Assembly (NCBI GenBank): GCA_003243425.1 | Contig: QFQP01000010.1 | Coordinates: forward strand, 124,001 to 188,000 | DNA length: 64,000 nt | DNA from: Archangium gephyra | GTDB lineage: Bacteria > Myxococcota > Myxococcia > Myxococcales > Myxococcaceae | Direction: 5' to 3' | In this document: positions 15,772 to 23,546 of the stretch, in pieces | How positions within the stretch are numbered: the stretch's first letter is position 1 | Layout: each line of letters opens with the position of its first letter | Program-made: the position numbers and the translations under genes | Notes under the pieces: generated by a model | Told to the model about the DNA's origin: nothing | Database searches by the model: none | The model's input: the letters and a program-made list of their open reading frames with translations, nothing else

Positions 15772-17784
15772 TCAACGCTCCTCGACGAGCCCTCGAATCG
15801 CGGCGAGCTCCGGGTCTGACGCCGGCGCCAGCGCCACGTATTTCTTGAAGGCCGCGCGCATCTCCTGCTTGCGGCCCAGCCGCCCCGCCGCGATGCCGAG
15901 GTTCTTGAACGTCGCCGCCTGCGGCGCCTCGTCGCGCTCGGCGACCTCCTTCAGCACCGCATACGAGCGCTCGAGCCACGTCGGGTCGTTGCCGCGGCCA
16001 ATCGCCACGTTCAGCGCGAACAGCCCACGCTGCGCCCGCGCCTGCCACACGTCGCGCCGAACGACCTCTTCCCACGTGCCGGGTTCTGCGTCGCTCCGCG
16101 TTCCCTCGAACGGAGGCAGCACGCGCGCGCTCTCGCCCCACCAGGCCTCTTCATCGAACGGCGCGTCGGGAGGGAAGTAGCGCTCGCAGAAGCCCCAGGG
16201 CACCGCGCGGAAGTTGGTGCCGTCGCCGGGCTTGAGCCCACCGCACACCACGATGGGCCGCGACGCGTTGCCCATCATCAACTGCTGCAGGGTGAAGGCG
16301 CCCGCGTCGCGCGGATGCCAGCGGGAGCCCGGCAACACCAGCTCGGGCATCACCTTCTTCAACCGCGGCACGTACCAGTCGTAGGTGAGCAGCTGCTGGT
16401 CGACCACCCGAAGTTCGGGCCGCTCCTTCAGGCACGCCTGCAACGCGCGCGTCGAATTGCCGATGAGGTCACCCTGCGTCAGCACCAGCGCGCCTTCGGG
16501 CTGCGCCAACAACTGGCGCCCGTACCGCTCGACCGAGTCGTCGTGCCGCGGCCGGTGAAAGAAGCCGAGCACCAGTAACGACGCGGCCACCGCCAGCGCC
16601 ACCCGCGGGCGCGGCAGCCAGTCGACGGCCATGCCCGCGCACGCGCAGATGATGAGGTGCGGCATCAGGAAGAAGCGTTCGACCACGCCACGAAACAACG
16701 GCTCGTGCACCGGGAGGTTGGCCAGCGAACCGAACACCAGGAGGCTCAACACCAGCACCAGCCCCGCACCGGTGAGCCACAGCCGCGCGCGCGCGAAGCG
16801 GATGACCTGCAGGAACCCCACGAGCGCGAAGAACGCCACCAGCGCGTAGAGCTGCTTCCACTCGAAGGTGAAGAACGCGCCGAGAAAGTCGACGAGGCCG
16901 TTGCCTTCGCGGTCGGCCGCGAGCTGAAACGTCCCGTACTCACGCCTCAGCAGGTGCGTGACGAAGCCCGCGGGCGTGCGCAGGTCGCCCCACGAGAACG
17001 GCGTGTCGGTGCCGCTCCACCACGGCAACAACAGCAGCGGCGCAAAGCCGATGACGAGGCCTGCGGCGATGCGCGTGCGGTGAGGGTGACTCCACGCGCG
17101 CAACGCGAGCAGCGGGCCCACGAAGAACACCGCGGTCTGATGATGGGTGACCGCCAGCCCCGCGATGACGCCGAGCCACCACGCGCTGCGTCTCGCCGCT
17201 TCACGCGCCGCGGGCTCGTCGGGCTGGGCGTCGAGCGCCGCGGCGCCGAAGCCCATGGAGCTCGAGAGCCTGTCGAAGAACGCGCGCGGCGGTTGTGACG
17301 GCGCCCGGCGATCGACCTTCTGCGCGGTCACCTCACGCGCCCCGAGAACGTCGCGCGTCAGCGCCCAGGTGAACCACGCCAGCAGACAGACGTGCAGGGC
17401 GAACACTTCGGTGCTGGTCGAATACGTCCACGGCAGCGGGCTCGCCAGCCAGCACGCCGCCGCCAGCACGCCGGCTTCTGCGCGCCGCGCCCACCGGCGC
17501 AGCACGTCGGCCAGCAGGCCGACCGCGATGGCGCCCACGAAGGCCGACACGAAGTTGAGCCGCACCAGCGGTGAGCCGAAGGGAAGCAACAGCGCGACGC
17601 GCGAGAGCAGCCCGTGCAGCGGGTACCCGGGTGGGTGCGCGACGCCGCCTGCGCACGCGGCGGCCATCAACTCGCCGGCATCGCCGCCGGGCACACCGGG
17701 GTGCAGCGTCACCGAATAGACGACGAGCGCGACGCACGCGCACGCCCACGGCACCCACTTCGCGCTGACGACGGACCCGGCCAC
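15772..17784 (-). CDS. DUF2723 / GT-C-like membrane glycosyltransferase
   Basis: 670 residues if GTG 17784 is used; it is preferred because TGAGGG lies just upstream and a longer frame from 17826 would overlap the preceding gene. The signature 'GVPGGDAGELMAAACAGGVA' then 'HPPGYPLHGLLSR' near the N-terminus is the acidic loop of DUF2723 proteins, relatives of protein O-mannosyltransferases. About ten membrane helices follow, then a soluble periplasmic-type region and a short TPR-like end ('NLGIAAGRLGRKQEMRAAF'). It likely transfers a sugar from a polyprenyl carrier on the outer face of the inner membrane. It is last in a four-gene minus-strand run. Confidence 0.85.
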   Translation of the reverse strand: MAGSVVSAKWVPWACACVALVVYSVTLHPGVPGGDAGELMAAACAGGVAHPPGYPLHGLLSRVALLLPFGSPLVRLNFVSAFVGAIAVGLLADVLRRWARRAEAGVLAAACWLASPLPWTYSTSTEVFALHVCLLAWFTWALTRDVLGAREVTAQKVDRRAPSQPPRAFFDRLSSSMGFGAAALDAQPDEPAAREAARRSAWWLGVIAGLAVTHHQTAVFFVGPLLALRAWSHPHRTRIAAGLVIGFAPLLLLPWWSGTDTPFSWGDLRTPAGFVTHLLRREYGTFQLAADREGNGLVDFLGAFFTFEWKQLYALVAFFALVGFLQVIRFARARLWLTGAGLVLVLSLLVFGSLANLPVHEPLFRGVVERFFLMPHLIICACAGMAVDWLPRPRVALAVAASLLVLGFFHRPRHDDSVERYGRQLLAQPEGALVLTQGDLIGNSTRALQACLKERPELRVVDQQLLTYDWYVPRLKKVMPELVLPGSRWHPRDAGAFTLQQLMMGNASRPIVVCGGLKPGDGTNFRAVPWGFCERYFPPDAPFDEEAWWGESARVLPPFEGTRSDAEPGTWEEVVRRDVWQARAQRGLFALNVAIGRGNDPTWLERSYAVLKEVAERDEAPQAATFKNLGIAAGRLGRKQEMRAAFKKYVALAPASDPELAAIRGLVEER

Positions 17785-17791
17785 GGAACCC

Positions 17792-18673
17792 TCAGTCCAC
17801 CACGCGGAACCCGCGAGCGGCACCACTCACGTTGGCGTCGACGGGCGCGGCCCCGAAGTGCCGCAGCAGCGCGGCGGCAAACACGTCAGGGTCTTCGCGA
17901 TGACAGAAGTGACCACCCTTGATGGTCAGCACCTCGAAGTGCCCGGTGAAGTGGCGCCGCGTGGGCTCGTACTGCGCGGGTGACACCGAGGGGTCGTCGC
18001 GGCCGGCGACGCACAACGTGGGCACGGCCACCTTCTTCTTCATGAACTCGGGCACCAGCACCGACGACGCGCGGTAGTAGCCGAGCGCGGCGTGCACCGT
18101 GCCGGGCTGGCGAAACGACGCCTTCATCGCTTCGAGGTCGTTCGCGCTGGGCTGCCACGTGGGCGACCAGCGGCGCGACAGGTGCTCGAGCTGCGCGAAG
18201 TCGTCGGCGGCGAAGCGCGCCTCGGCGCCGGGCAACTGCAACATCACGAAGTGGCGCAACGCCCACGCCAGGCCCGGTGACGGCTTGACCGCCGCGCGGT
18301 GGGGAATGCCGACGGTGGTCAGCGTGGTGAAGCGCGTGGGCTCGAGGCCGACCGCCGCGTGGACCGCTTCGGCGCCCCAGTCGCTGCCGACCAGATGCAC
18401 GACCGTCTCACCAAGCGTGTTCGCGATGCCGAGCACGTCGAGGCCGAGGTCGCGGCTCGTCGCATCGCGACGCGGTGCCTCCGTGGGCGCGTAGCCGCGC
18501 ATGAACGGCGCGACCACCCGGAACCGCCTGGCGGCGAGCCGCGGGCCGAGCTCACTCCAGGTGTGCGCGGTGTCGGGGAAGCCGTGAAACGCGAGCACCA
18601 GCGGCCCCGCGCCCCACGAGAGCGCGCCGAAGCGCAGCCCGTTCGCGTTCAGGAAAATCGACTCAGCTCTCAT
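17792..18673 (-). CDS. Alpha/beta hydrolase, epoxide hydrolase-like
   Basis: 293 residues from ATG 18673, which overlaps the stop codon of the upstream gene. The fold markers are the oxyanion motif 'HGFPDTAHTW', the nucleophile elbow 'VGSDWGAEAVHA' with an Asp nucleophile, a cap domain ('SPTWQPSAND' region), an acidic residue in 'VAGRDDPSVS' and the catalytic His in 'KGGHFCHREDPD'. An Asp nucleophile with a HGxP loop indicates the epoxide hydrolase/haloalkane dehalogenase group rather than esterases. It is cytoplasmic. The substrate is unknown. Confidence 0.9.
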   Translation of the reverse strand: MRAESIFLNANGLRFGALSWGAGPLVLAFHGFPDTAHTWSELGPRLAARRFRVVAPFMRGYAPTEAPRRDATSRDLGLDVLGIANTLGETVVHLVGSDWGAEAVHAAVGLEPTRFTTLTTVGIPHRAAVKPSPGLAWALRHFVMLQLPGAEARFAADDFAQLEHLSRRWSPTWQPSANDLEAMKASFRQPGTVHAALGYYRASSVLVPEFMKKKVAVPTLCVAGRDDPSVSPAQYEPTRRHFTGHFEVLTIKGGHFCHREDPDVFAAALLRHFGAAPVDANVSGAARGFRVVD

Positions 18674-19172
18674 GCGCGACCAGGTGAACCCAGAGCACGC
18701 CGTCGGCTTCGTAGAGCGTGCCGCTGCGGTACAGGTACCAACCACCGCCGTCGGGCTGCTGCACCTCTGGCAGCCGCACGCGCTGCGCCTTCAACGCCGG
18801 GGTCGCCGGCTCCAACTCGCGAATGCGCTGCAGCGTGTCGTCGTCGGAGCCGGCGCCCACGTCGGTGAGCTCGAGGCCGTTCATCGAGAGGAACGTCTCG
18901 CGGCTGGCGGGCGGCAACTTCACCAGCACCTCCCAGAAGCCGTCTTGAAAGCCCATGGCGCGGCTGTCCCAGACCAGCGGAGCCGTCGGCAACTTCACGC
19001 CGAACAACGTCGGCAGGTCGCGCTCGGCGACGGCGGTCTTCGACCAGTCACTGCTACCGCCGAACGACTCGAGGGAGCTCAGCAGGATGAACGCGACCGC
19101 GCCGGTGCCGAGGCAACCGAGCCCGAACACCGCCGCGAACACCAGCAGCAGCGTTCTGTTCTCTTTCGTCAT
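18663..19172 (-). CDS. Single-pass membrane protein of unknown function
   Basis: 169 residues. A transmembrane helix spans about residues 8-32 ('LLLVFAAVFGLGCLGTGAVA'), followed by a soluble domain of about 130 residues ending 'GGGWYLYRSGTLYEADGVLW'. No known domain is recognised. Its ATG overlaps the stop of the upstream GGDEF gene (ATGA, 19169-19172) and its own stop overlaps the start of the hydrolase gene, so it belongs to a coupled operon. Confidence 0.8.
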   Translation of the reverse strand: MTKENRTLLLVFAAVFGLGCLGTGAVAFILLSSLESFGGSSDWSKTAVAERDLPTLFGVKLPTAPLVWDSRAMGFQDGFWEVLVKLPPASRETFLSMNGLELTDVGAGSDDDTLQRIRELEPATPALKAQRVRLPEVQQPDGGGWYLYRSGTLYEADGVLWVHLVAHES

Positions 19173-19636
19173 GCGCCGAGCACCCGGTTGCGGCCCTGGC
19201 GTTTGGCTTCGTAGAGCCGCTCGTCGGCGCGCTTCACGTCACCGGGCCGCTGCACGGGCGAAATGCCGCCCGAGATGGTGACGCGCCCGGCCGGCGTCTC
19301 CAGCGCACTGACCGCGAGGCGGACACGCTCGGCGAAGCGCTGCGCACCGGCGGGGTCTGCCACCACCGCGAGGAACTCTTCACCGCCCCAGCGCGCGACG
19401 AAATCACCGGTGCGGGCGCTCGAGCGCAGCGCGTCTGCCACCTGCTGCAAGACCACGTCGCCCACGTCGTGACCGAAGGTGTCGTTGACCTTCTTGAAAT
19501 GGTCCACGTCGAACAACTTCGCGGCGAGGCGGGTGAAACGGTCGAAGTCAGCTTCCGCGGGCGTATCGAGCACCGCGACACCCCGCAGCGCCGCGAGCCG
19601 TTCCGCCTCGTTGGCGGGAATCGGAGGGGTCTGCAT
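19169..19636 (-). CDS. GAF-GGDEF protein with an internal deletion, probably inactive
   Basis: 155 residues from ATG 19636 (GTG 19642 is an alternative). Residues 7-42 match the start of a GAF domain ('NEAERLAALRGVAVLDTPAE', then 'FDRFTRLAAKLF'). The sequence then runs directly into the middle of a GGDEF domain: 'DVDHFKKVNDTFGHDVGD' and 'ARWGGEEFLAVV'. The rest of the GAF domain and the 'DxLTxLxNRR' first third of GGDEF are missing. The junction falls on 'LFDVD', a string that commonly occurs in both domains, so an in-frame deletion between short repeats is likely. The GGEEF motif is intact, but the lost helices make cyclic-di-GMP synthesis doubtful. It heads the operon running to 15772. Confidence 0.8.
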   Translation of the reverse strand: MQTPPIPANEAERLAALRGVAVLDTPAEADFDRFTRLAAKLFDVDHFKKVNDTFGHDVGDVVLQQVADALRSSARTGDFVARWGGEEFLAVVADPAGAQRFAERVRLAVSALETPAGRVTISGGISPVQRPGDVKRADERLYEAKRQGRNRVLGA

Positions 19637-19669
19637 GCCCACGATTTAACGCGCGCGCTGCGGCCCGTC

Positions 19670-19731
19670 TGCAAGTCGTTCTTGCAACGCGATGGCATCA
19701 AGTTGACACGCGCGAGCGCCTCACCTACTGA
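19670..19731 (+). promoter_or_regulatory. Putative promoter and inverted repeat ahead of TonB module A
   Basis: A perfect TGCAAG-N5-CTTGCA inverted repeat (19670-19686) lies upstream of TTGACA (19703-19708). A weak -10 (TACTGA, 19726-19731) follows at 17 bases and ATG 19743 is 40 bases from the first T. The site is in the divergent gap between the GGDEF gene and module A. The repeat could bind a dimeric regulator of the receptor genes. It does not match the Fur or Zur consensus by eye. Confidence 0.45.
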
Positions 19732-19742
19732 TCCGCCCGCTC

Positions 19743-20123
19743 ATGTCGCCCCGCTCTCACAGCCGCGCGTTCGTCACTGCGCTGTTGCTGCTCGTGCAGG
19801 GCCTGAGCCTCCTGCACCTCGCCGTCGAGACCCACACGCTCGGGCAAGACGGCGCGATTCACGACATTCCGTCGTTGCTGGCCGACGCCCACGACTCGAC
19901 GGACCCGCACCTGTGCGCGCCTGAAGCAGACGCCCACGTCGCCCCGCTGTCGACCGGCTGCGCGGTCATCGCCTCGTGGCGAGCCGCGGTCGAAGCGCCG
20001 ACGCCCGTCTCTGTGGAGCTCGCCGTCACCGCGCCGCCCCGCAGCACCCCGCTGCCCGTCATGCACGTCGCGCAACAAGACGTGTTGTCGCGCGCGCCCA
20101 AGCTCTCGCCGCCAGCGGTCTGA
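19743..20123 (+). CDS. Small His/Cys-containing secreted or membrane protein of TonB module A
   Basis: 126 residues. A hydrophobic segment at residues 9-25 ('AFVTALLLLVQGLSLLHLAV') is a signal peptide or anchor, followed by a His/Asp-rich stretch ('AHDSTDPHLCAPEADAHVA') with two Cys. It precedes the TonB receptor gene by 45 bases. A protein of similar size and layout starts module B (61294-61581), which suggests a shared metal-handling job. It recalls DUF2946-type small proteins next to TonB receptors; this match is tentative. Confidence 0.7.
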   Translation: MSPRSHSRAFVTALLLLVQGLSLLHLAVETHTLGQDGAIHDIPSLLADAHDSTDPHLCAPEADAHVAPLSTGCAVIASWRAAVEAPTPVSVELAVTAPPRSTPLPVMHVAQQDVLSRAPKLSPPAV

Positions 20124-20168
20124 CGTCGATCCGAAGTCCGGCTCCGTCACTCCTGGTTCGAGACCCCC

Positions 20169-22700
20169 ATGAAATCGTCACTCGCCGTCGCGCTCGCGAT
20201 GGCCCTGTGCGCGCTCCCGGCGATGGCCGGCGAAGACGTCGCACCCCCCACAGTCCTCACGAAGGTCGAAGCGACGCTGCCCGTCGACGCGGCCCCGCCC
20301 GAGCAGGACCACGTGCTGCTCGAGTTCACCGTCGGCATCGACGGCAAGCCCGGCGACATTCGCGTCATCGAGTCGGCCGGCAAGGCGTGGGACCAGGCGT
20401 CCGTCGACGCGCTGGCGAAGTGGGCGTTCAACCCGGCCACGCACGAAGGCACGCCGGTCGCGGTGCGCACGCGGCTCTCGTTCAACATGCCCGCGGCGCT
20501 GTTGCAGCCGCCAGACGCGGGGCTCGAGCAAGAAGCAGTGGTCGTCGACGCGGGCACCGGGGTTCCCGCCATCACGCTCGAGAACGTCGACGCCGGTCAC
20601 CCCAGACACGAGCTGTCGACCATCGTCACCGGGCGCTCGCAGCCCAGGTCGCGCGGGGCCTCCGATTTCAACATCGAGGTCGGCCAGCTCGCGGTGGTGC
20701 CGCGCAAGAGCGCCGCGGAGTTCCTCAAGCTCGCCCCGGGAATTCTGCTCACCAACGAGGGTGGTGAAGGCCACCCCGAGCGCATCTTCCTCCGCGGGTT
20801 CGACGCGCGCGAAGGCCAGGACCTGGAGCTCAGCGTCGACGGCGTGCCCATCAACGACTCCGGCAACCTCCACGGCAACGGCTACGCAGACCTGGGCTTC
20901 CTCATTCCCGAGCTGGTCTCGAACCTGCGCGTGCTCGAAGGCCCGCTGGACCCGCGCCAGGGCAACTACGCGGTGGCCGGCAGCGCCGACTACCAGCTCG
21001 GCCTCGAAGACCGCGGCATCACCATCAAGGGTGGCTACGGCAGCTTCGACACCATGCGGCTGGTGGCGCTGTGGGGCCCACCCGGGCAATCGACGCGCAC
21101 CTTCGGCGGCGTGCAGCTCTTCCGCACCGCGGGCTTCGGTCAGAATCGAAGCGCCCAGAACGCGAAGGTGATGGCGCAGTACGAAGGCTCGCTGTCGGAC
21201 AGCACCAGCTTCCGCGTCGGCGCGTACGGCTACGGCACCATGTTCCGCTCGGCGGGCGTGCTGCGCGAAGACGACTTCGCGAGCGGCCGCGTGGGCTTCT
21301 ACGACTCGTACGACACCCGGCAGGGCGGCGACGCGTTGCGCGCGCAGGTGCACTTCGACCTGCACGGCCACAACGGCGACTTCAGCCACGACCAGACCGC
21401 GTTCTTCATCTTCCGCTCCACGCGCATCATGGAGAACTTCACGGGCTTCGTTTCAGACCCGCAGCTCGCGCAGCAGACGCCGCATGGTCAGCGCGGAGAT
21501 CTGCTCGACCGTGACAGCACCAACTTCACCGCCGGCGCGCGCGGCGCCGCACGTTGGCGCGCCACCGTGTTCCAGCGCCGTCAGGAGCTCGAGGTCGGCT
21601 ACTTCGCGCGCTTCGACGCGGTCACCGGCATGCAGACGCGCCTGCTCGCGGGCAGCAACACGCCGTACCTGCGCGACTACGACCTCGACTCGAAGCTCTT
21701 CGACGTCGGGCTCTATGCAGACGCGAACCTCTCGCCGGTGTGGTGGCTCACCCTGCGCGGCGGGGTGCGCGGCGAGGTGCTCACCTACAACGTGCAGGAC
21801 AACTGCGCCCAACGCGAGGTGCGGCGGCCCTCGCTCACCAACCCTCCCGGCGACGAGAGCTGTCTTTCGCAGCGCGACCTCGGCCTCTACCGCGACCCCA
21901 CCGAGCGCCACTCCACCGCGGGCGCCGCGCTCATGCCGCGCGGCACGTTGCTGGTCGGGCCGTTCGCGGGCGTCACCTTCTCGGGCGCGCTCGGCACCGG
22001 CATTCGCAGCATCGACCCGCAGTTCATCTCGCAGAACCTCGAGACGCCCTTCGCCAGCATCTTCGCGTGGGAAGGCGGCGCGAGCTTTCAGCACCGCTTC
22101 GAGAATGGCCTCGACGCGTCGGCGCGCGCGGTGGTGTTCGGCACGCGCGTCGACAAAGACCTCATCTTCAACGCGCAGGAGGGCCGCGGCACCATCGGCG
22201 GCAGCACGTCGCGCCTGGGCGGCCTCGTCGCGGCGCGCGCGCGCTACGACTTCTTCGACCTCGCGGGAAACATGACGTGGGTCGAATCGAAGTTCGACGA
22301 CACCGGGCTGCTGGTGCCCTACGTGCCCGACTTCGTGGCCCGCCTCGACGCGGGCGTGTTCCACGCGCTGCCGTACCTGCGGCCGCTCGACAGCCCCATC
22401 AAGGGCCGCGCGGGCCTCGGCATCACCTACGTAGGCCGCCGCGCGCTGCCGTTCGGTCAACGCAGCGACACCATCTTCGTCATCGACGCCTCGGCGGAGC
22501 TCGCGTGGAAGGTCGTCAGCGTGGGCTTCAGCGTCACCAACCTGCTGAACAACCAGTACCGCCAGGTCGAGCTCAACTACGCGAGCGACTTTCAGACCTC
22601 GGGCTCGCTGCCTTCGCTGGTGCCGGCGCGCCACTTCGCCGCCGGAGCACCGCGCGCGTTCATGCTGACGGTCGGGCTGCACTTCGGAGGTGAGTCATGA
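20169..22700 (+). CDS. TonB-dependent receptor with N-terminal TonB-C domain (module A)
   Basis: 843 residues with a signal peptide ('LAVALAMALCALPAMAGED'). Residues about 28-115 form a TonB C-terminal-type domain ('VLLEFTVGIDGKPGDIRVIE', then 'ALAKWAFNPATHEGTPV'). A plug follows ('APGILLTNEGGEGHPE', 'IFLRGFDAREGQD') and then a beta-barrel ending 'LPSLVPARHFAAGAPRAF'. It is an outer-membrane importer. The receptor of module B (59218-61236) is clearly paralogous, sharing 'GYADL', 'QGNYAVAG/QGDFAVAG' and the same C-terminal 'PARHF.AGAPR'. The lipoprotein gene downstream overlaps by ATGA. Cargo is unknown; a metal or metallophore is inferred from context. Confidence 0.93.
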   Translation: MKSSLAVALAMALCALPAMAGEDVAPPTVLTKVEATLPVDAAPPEQDHVLLEFTVGIDGKPGDIRVIESAGKAWDQASVDALAKWAFNPATHEGTPVAVRTRLSFNMPAALLQPPDAGLEQEAVVVDAGTGVPAITLENVDAGHPRHELSTIVTGRSQPRSRGASDFNIEVGQLAVVPRKSAAEFLKLAPGILLTNEGGEGHPERIFLRGFDAREGQDLELSVDGVPINDSGNLHGNGYADLGFLIPELVSNLRVLEGPLDPRQGNYAVAGSADYQLGLEDRGITIKGGYGSFDTMRLVALWGPPGQSTRTFGGVQLFRTAGFGQNRSAQNAKVMAQYEGSLSDSTSFRVGAYGYGTMFRSAGVLREDDFASGRVGFYDSYDTRQGGDALRAQVHFDLHGHNGDFSHDQTAFFIFRSTRIMENFTGFVSDPQLAQQTPHGQRGDLLDRDSTNFTAGARGAARWRATVFQRRQELEVGYFARFDAVTGMQTRLLAGSNTPYLRDYDLDSKLFDVGLYADANLSPVWWLTLRGGVRGEVLTYNVQDNCAQREVRRPSLTNPPGDESCLSQRDLGLYRDPTERHSTAGAALMPRGTLLVGPFAGVTFSGALGTGIRSIDPQFISQNLETPFASIFAWEGGASFQHRFENGLDASARAVVFGTRVDKDLIFNAQEGRGTIGGSTSRLGGLVAARARYDFFDLAGNMTWVESKFDDTGLLVPYVPDFVARLDAGVFHALPYLRPLDSPIKGRAGLGITYVGRRALPFGQRSDTIFVIDASAELAWKVVSVGFSVTNLLNNQYRQVELNYASDFQTSGSLPSLVPARHFAAGAPRAFMLTVGLHFGGES

Positions 22701-23473
22701 AGCGGCTGACGCTCTTCGCGGCGCTGGGCTTGACCGCGTGCATTCAGACCACCGGCGGCAACGTGGTGTCGTTCGACGCCTTCGCCCGTGGCACCCCCGA
22801 GGCGTCCGCGCCGTTCACCACACCCAACGGCTTCGAGGTCACGCTGACGCGCGCGAAGCTCACCGTCGGCGCGCTGTACCTCAATCAGCAGAACCCGCAG
22901 AGCTACACGCTCGAGCAGGCGTGCATTCAAGAGGGCATCTATTCCGGCGAAGTGCGCGGCGGGCTCGTGGTCGACGGGCTGTCGGGCGAAGCGCAGCCCT
23001 TCCCGGTGAAGGGCAACGGCACCGACGCGCTCACCCGCGCCGCCGAGCTGTGGCTCACCGGCGGCGACATCCTCGCGCCCGACGACAAGACCGTCATCCT
23101 CGACGTGGCCGGCACCGCGACGCGCGGCGCTGACGCGTTCCCCTTCGAGGCGAGCTTCAGCATCGGCGCCAATCGCCAGGTGCCGCCGCGCAACTCGGCG
23201 CTGCCCGGCAGCAACCCGCTCTGCCGTCAGCGCATCGTCAGCCCGGTGCCGTTCGAGGCCACGCTGCACGAAGGCAGCGCGGTGACGTTGATCATCGACC
23301 CGCGGCAGTGGTTCGCGGCCGTCGACTTCAGCGGCCTTTCGAAGGTGAGCGACACCCCGTTGCGCTACCGCTTCACCGACTCTCAAGACTCGTCGGCCCA
23401 GCCCGACAAGGCGCTCTTCAACGCGCTCCGCAGCGCTCAAGGCCCGTACCGGCTCGAGCTCTCGTCTCCTTGA
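22697..23473 (+). CDS. Lipoprotein coupled to TonB receptor A
   Basis: 258 residues with lipobox LTAC (Cys15). The start overlaps the receptor stop by ATGA. An early beta-strand motif 'NGFEVTLTRAKLTVGALYL' is shared in pattern with the next lipoprotein (23547) and with the module B lipoprotein (58532). The family looks like a beta-sandwich of surface or periplasmic proteins that may bind or hand over the receptor's cargo. There are Cys residues at 'QACIQEG' and 'PLCRQR'. No named family can be assigned with confidence; MbnP-like copper-binding lipoproteins are one possibility. Confidence 0.8.
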   Translation: MKRLTLFAALGLTACIQTTGGNVVSFDAFARGTPEASAPFTTPNGFEVTLTRAKLTVGALYLNQQNPQSYTLEQACIQEGIYSGEVRGGLVVDGLSGEAQPFPVKGNGTDALTRAAELWLTGGDILAPDDKTVILDVAGTATRGADAFPFEASFSIGANRQVPPRNSALPGSNPLCRQRIVSPVPFEATLHEGSAVTLIIDPRQWFAAVDFSGLSKVSDTPLRYRFTDSQDSSAQPDKALFNALRSAQGPYRLELSSP

Positions 23474-23481
23474 CCCGCCCC

Positions 23482-23507
23482 GGCGTTCCTGCCGGAGGGA
23501 CGCCTTT
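23482..23507 (+). terminator. Hairpin between the two lipoprotein genes of module A
   Basis: GGCGTTCC (23482-23489) pairs with GGGACGCC (23497-23504), with one G-T pair and a 7-base loop, and is followed by TTTCCC. It may terminate or attenuate transcription after the receptor/lipoprotein pair. The next gene has its own good Shine-Dalgarno (AAGGA, eight bases before ATG 23547). Confidence 0.45.
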
Positions 23508-23546
23508 CCCCATGAAGTTGCAACCTCAACCAGAAGGACAAACGCA

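Noticed and set aside
20178..21389. 403-codon frame opposite TonB receptor A
   Set aside because: Composition is that of an antisense shadow; the receptor on the plus strand is unambiguous.
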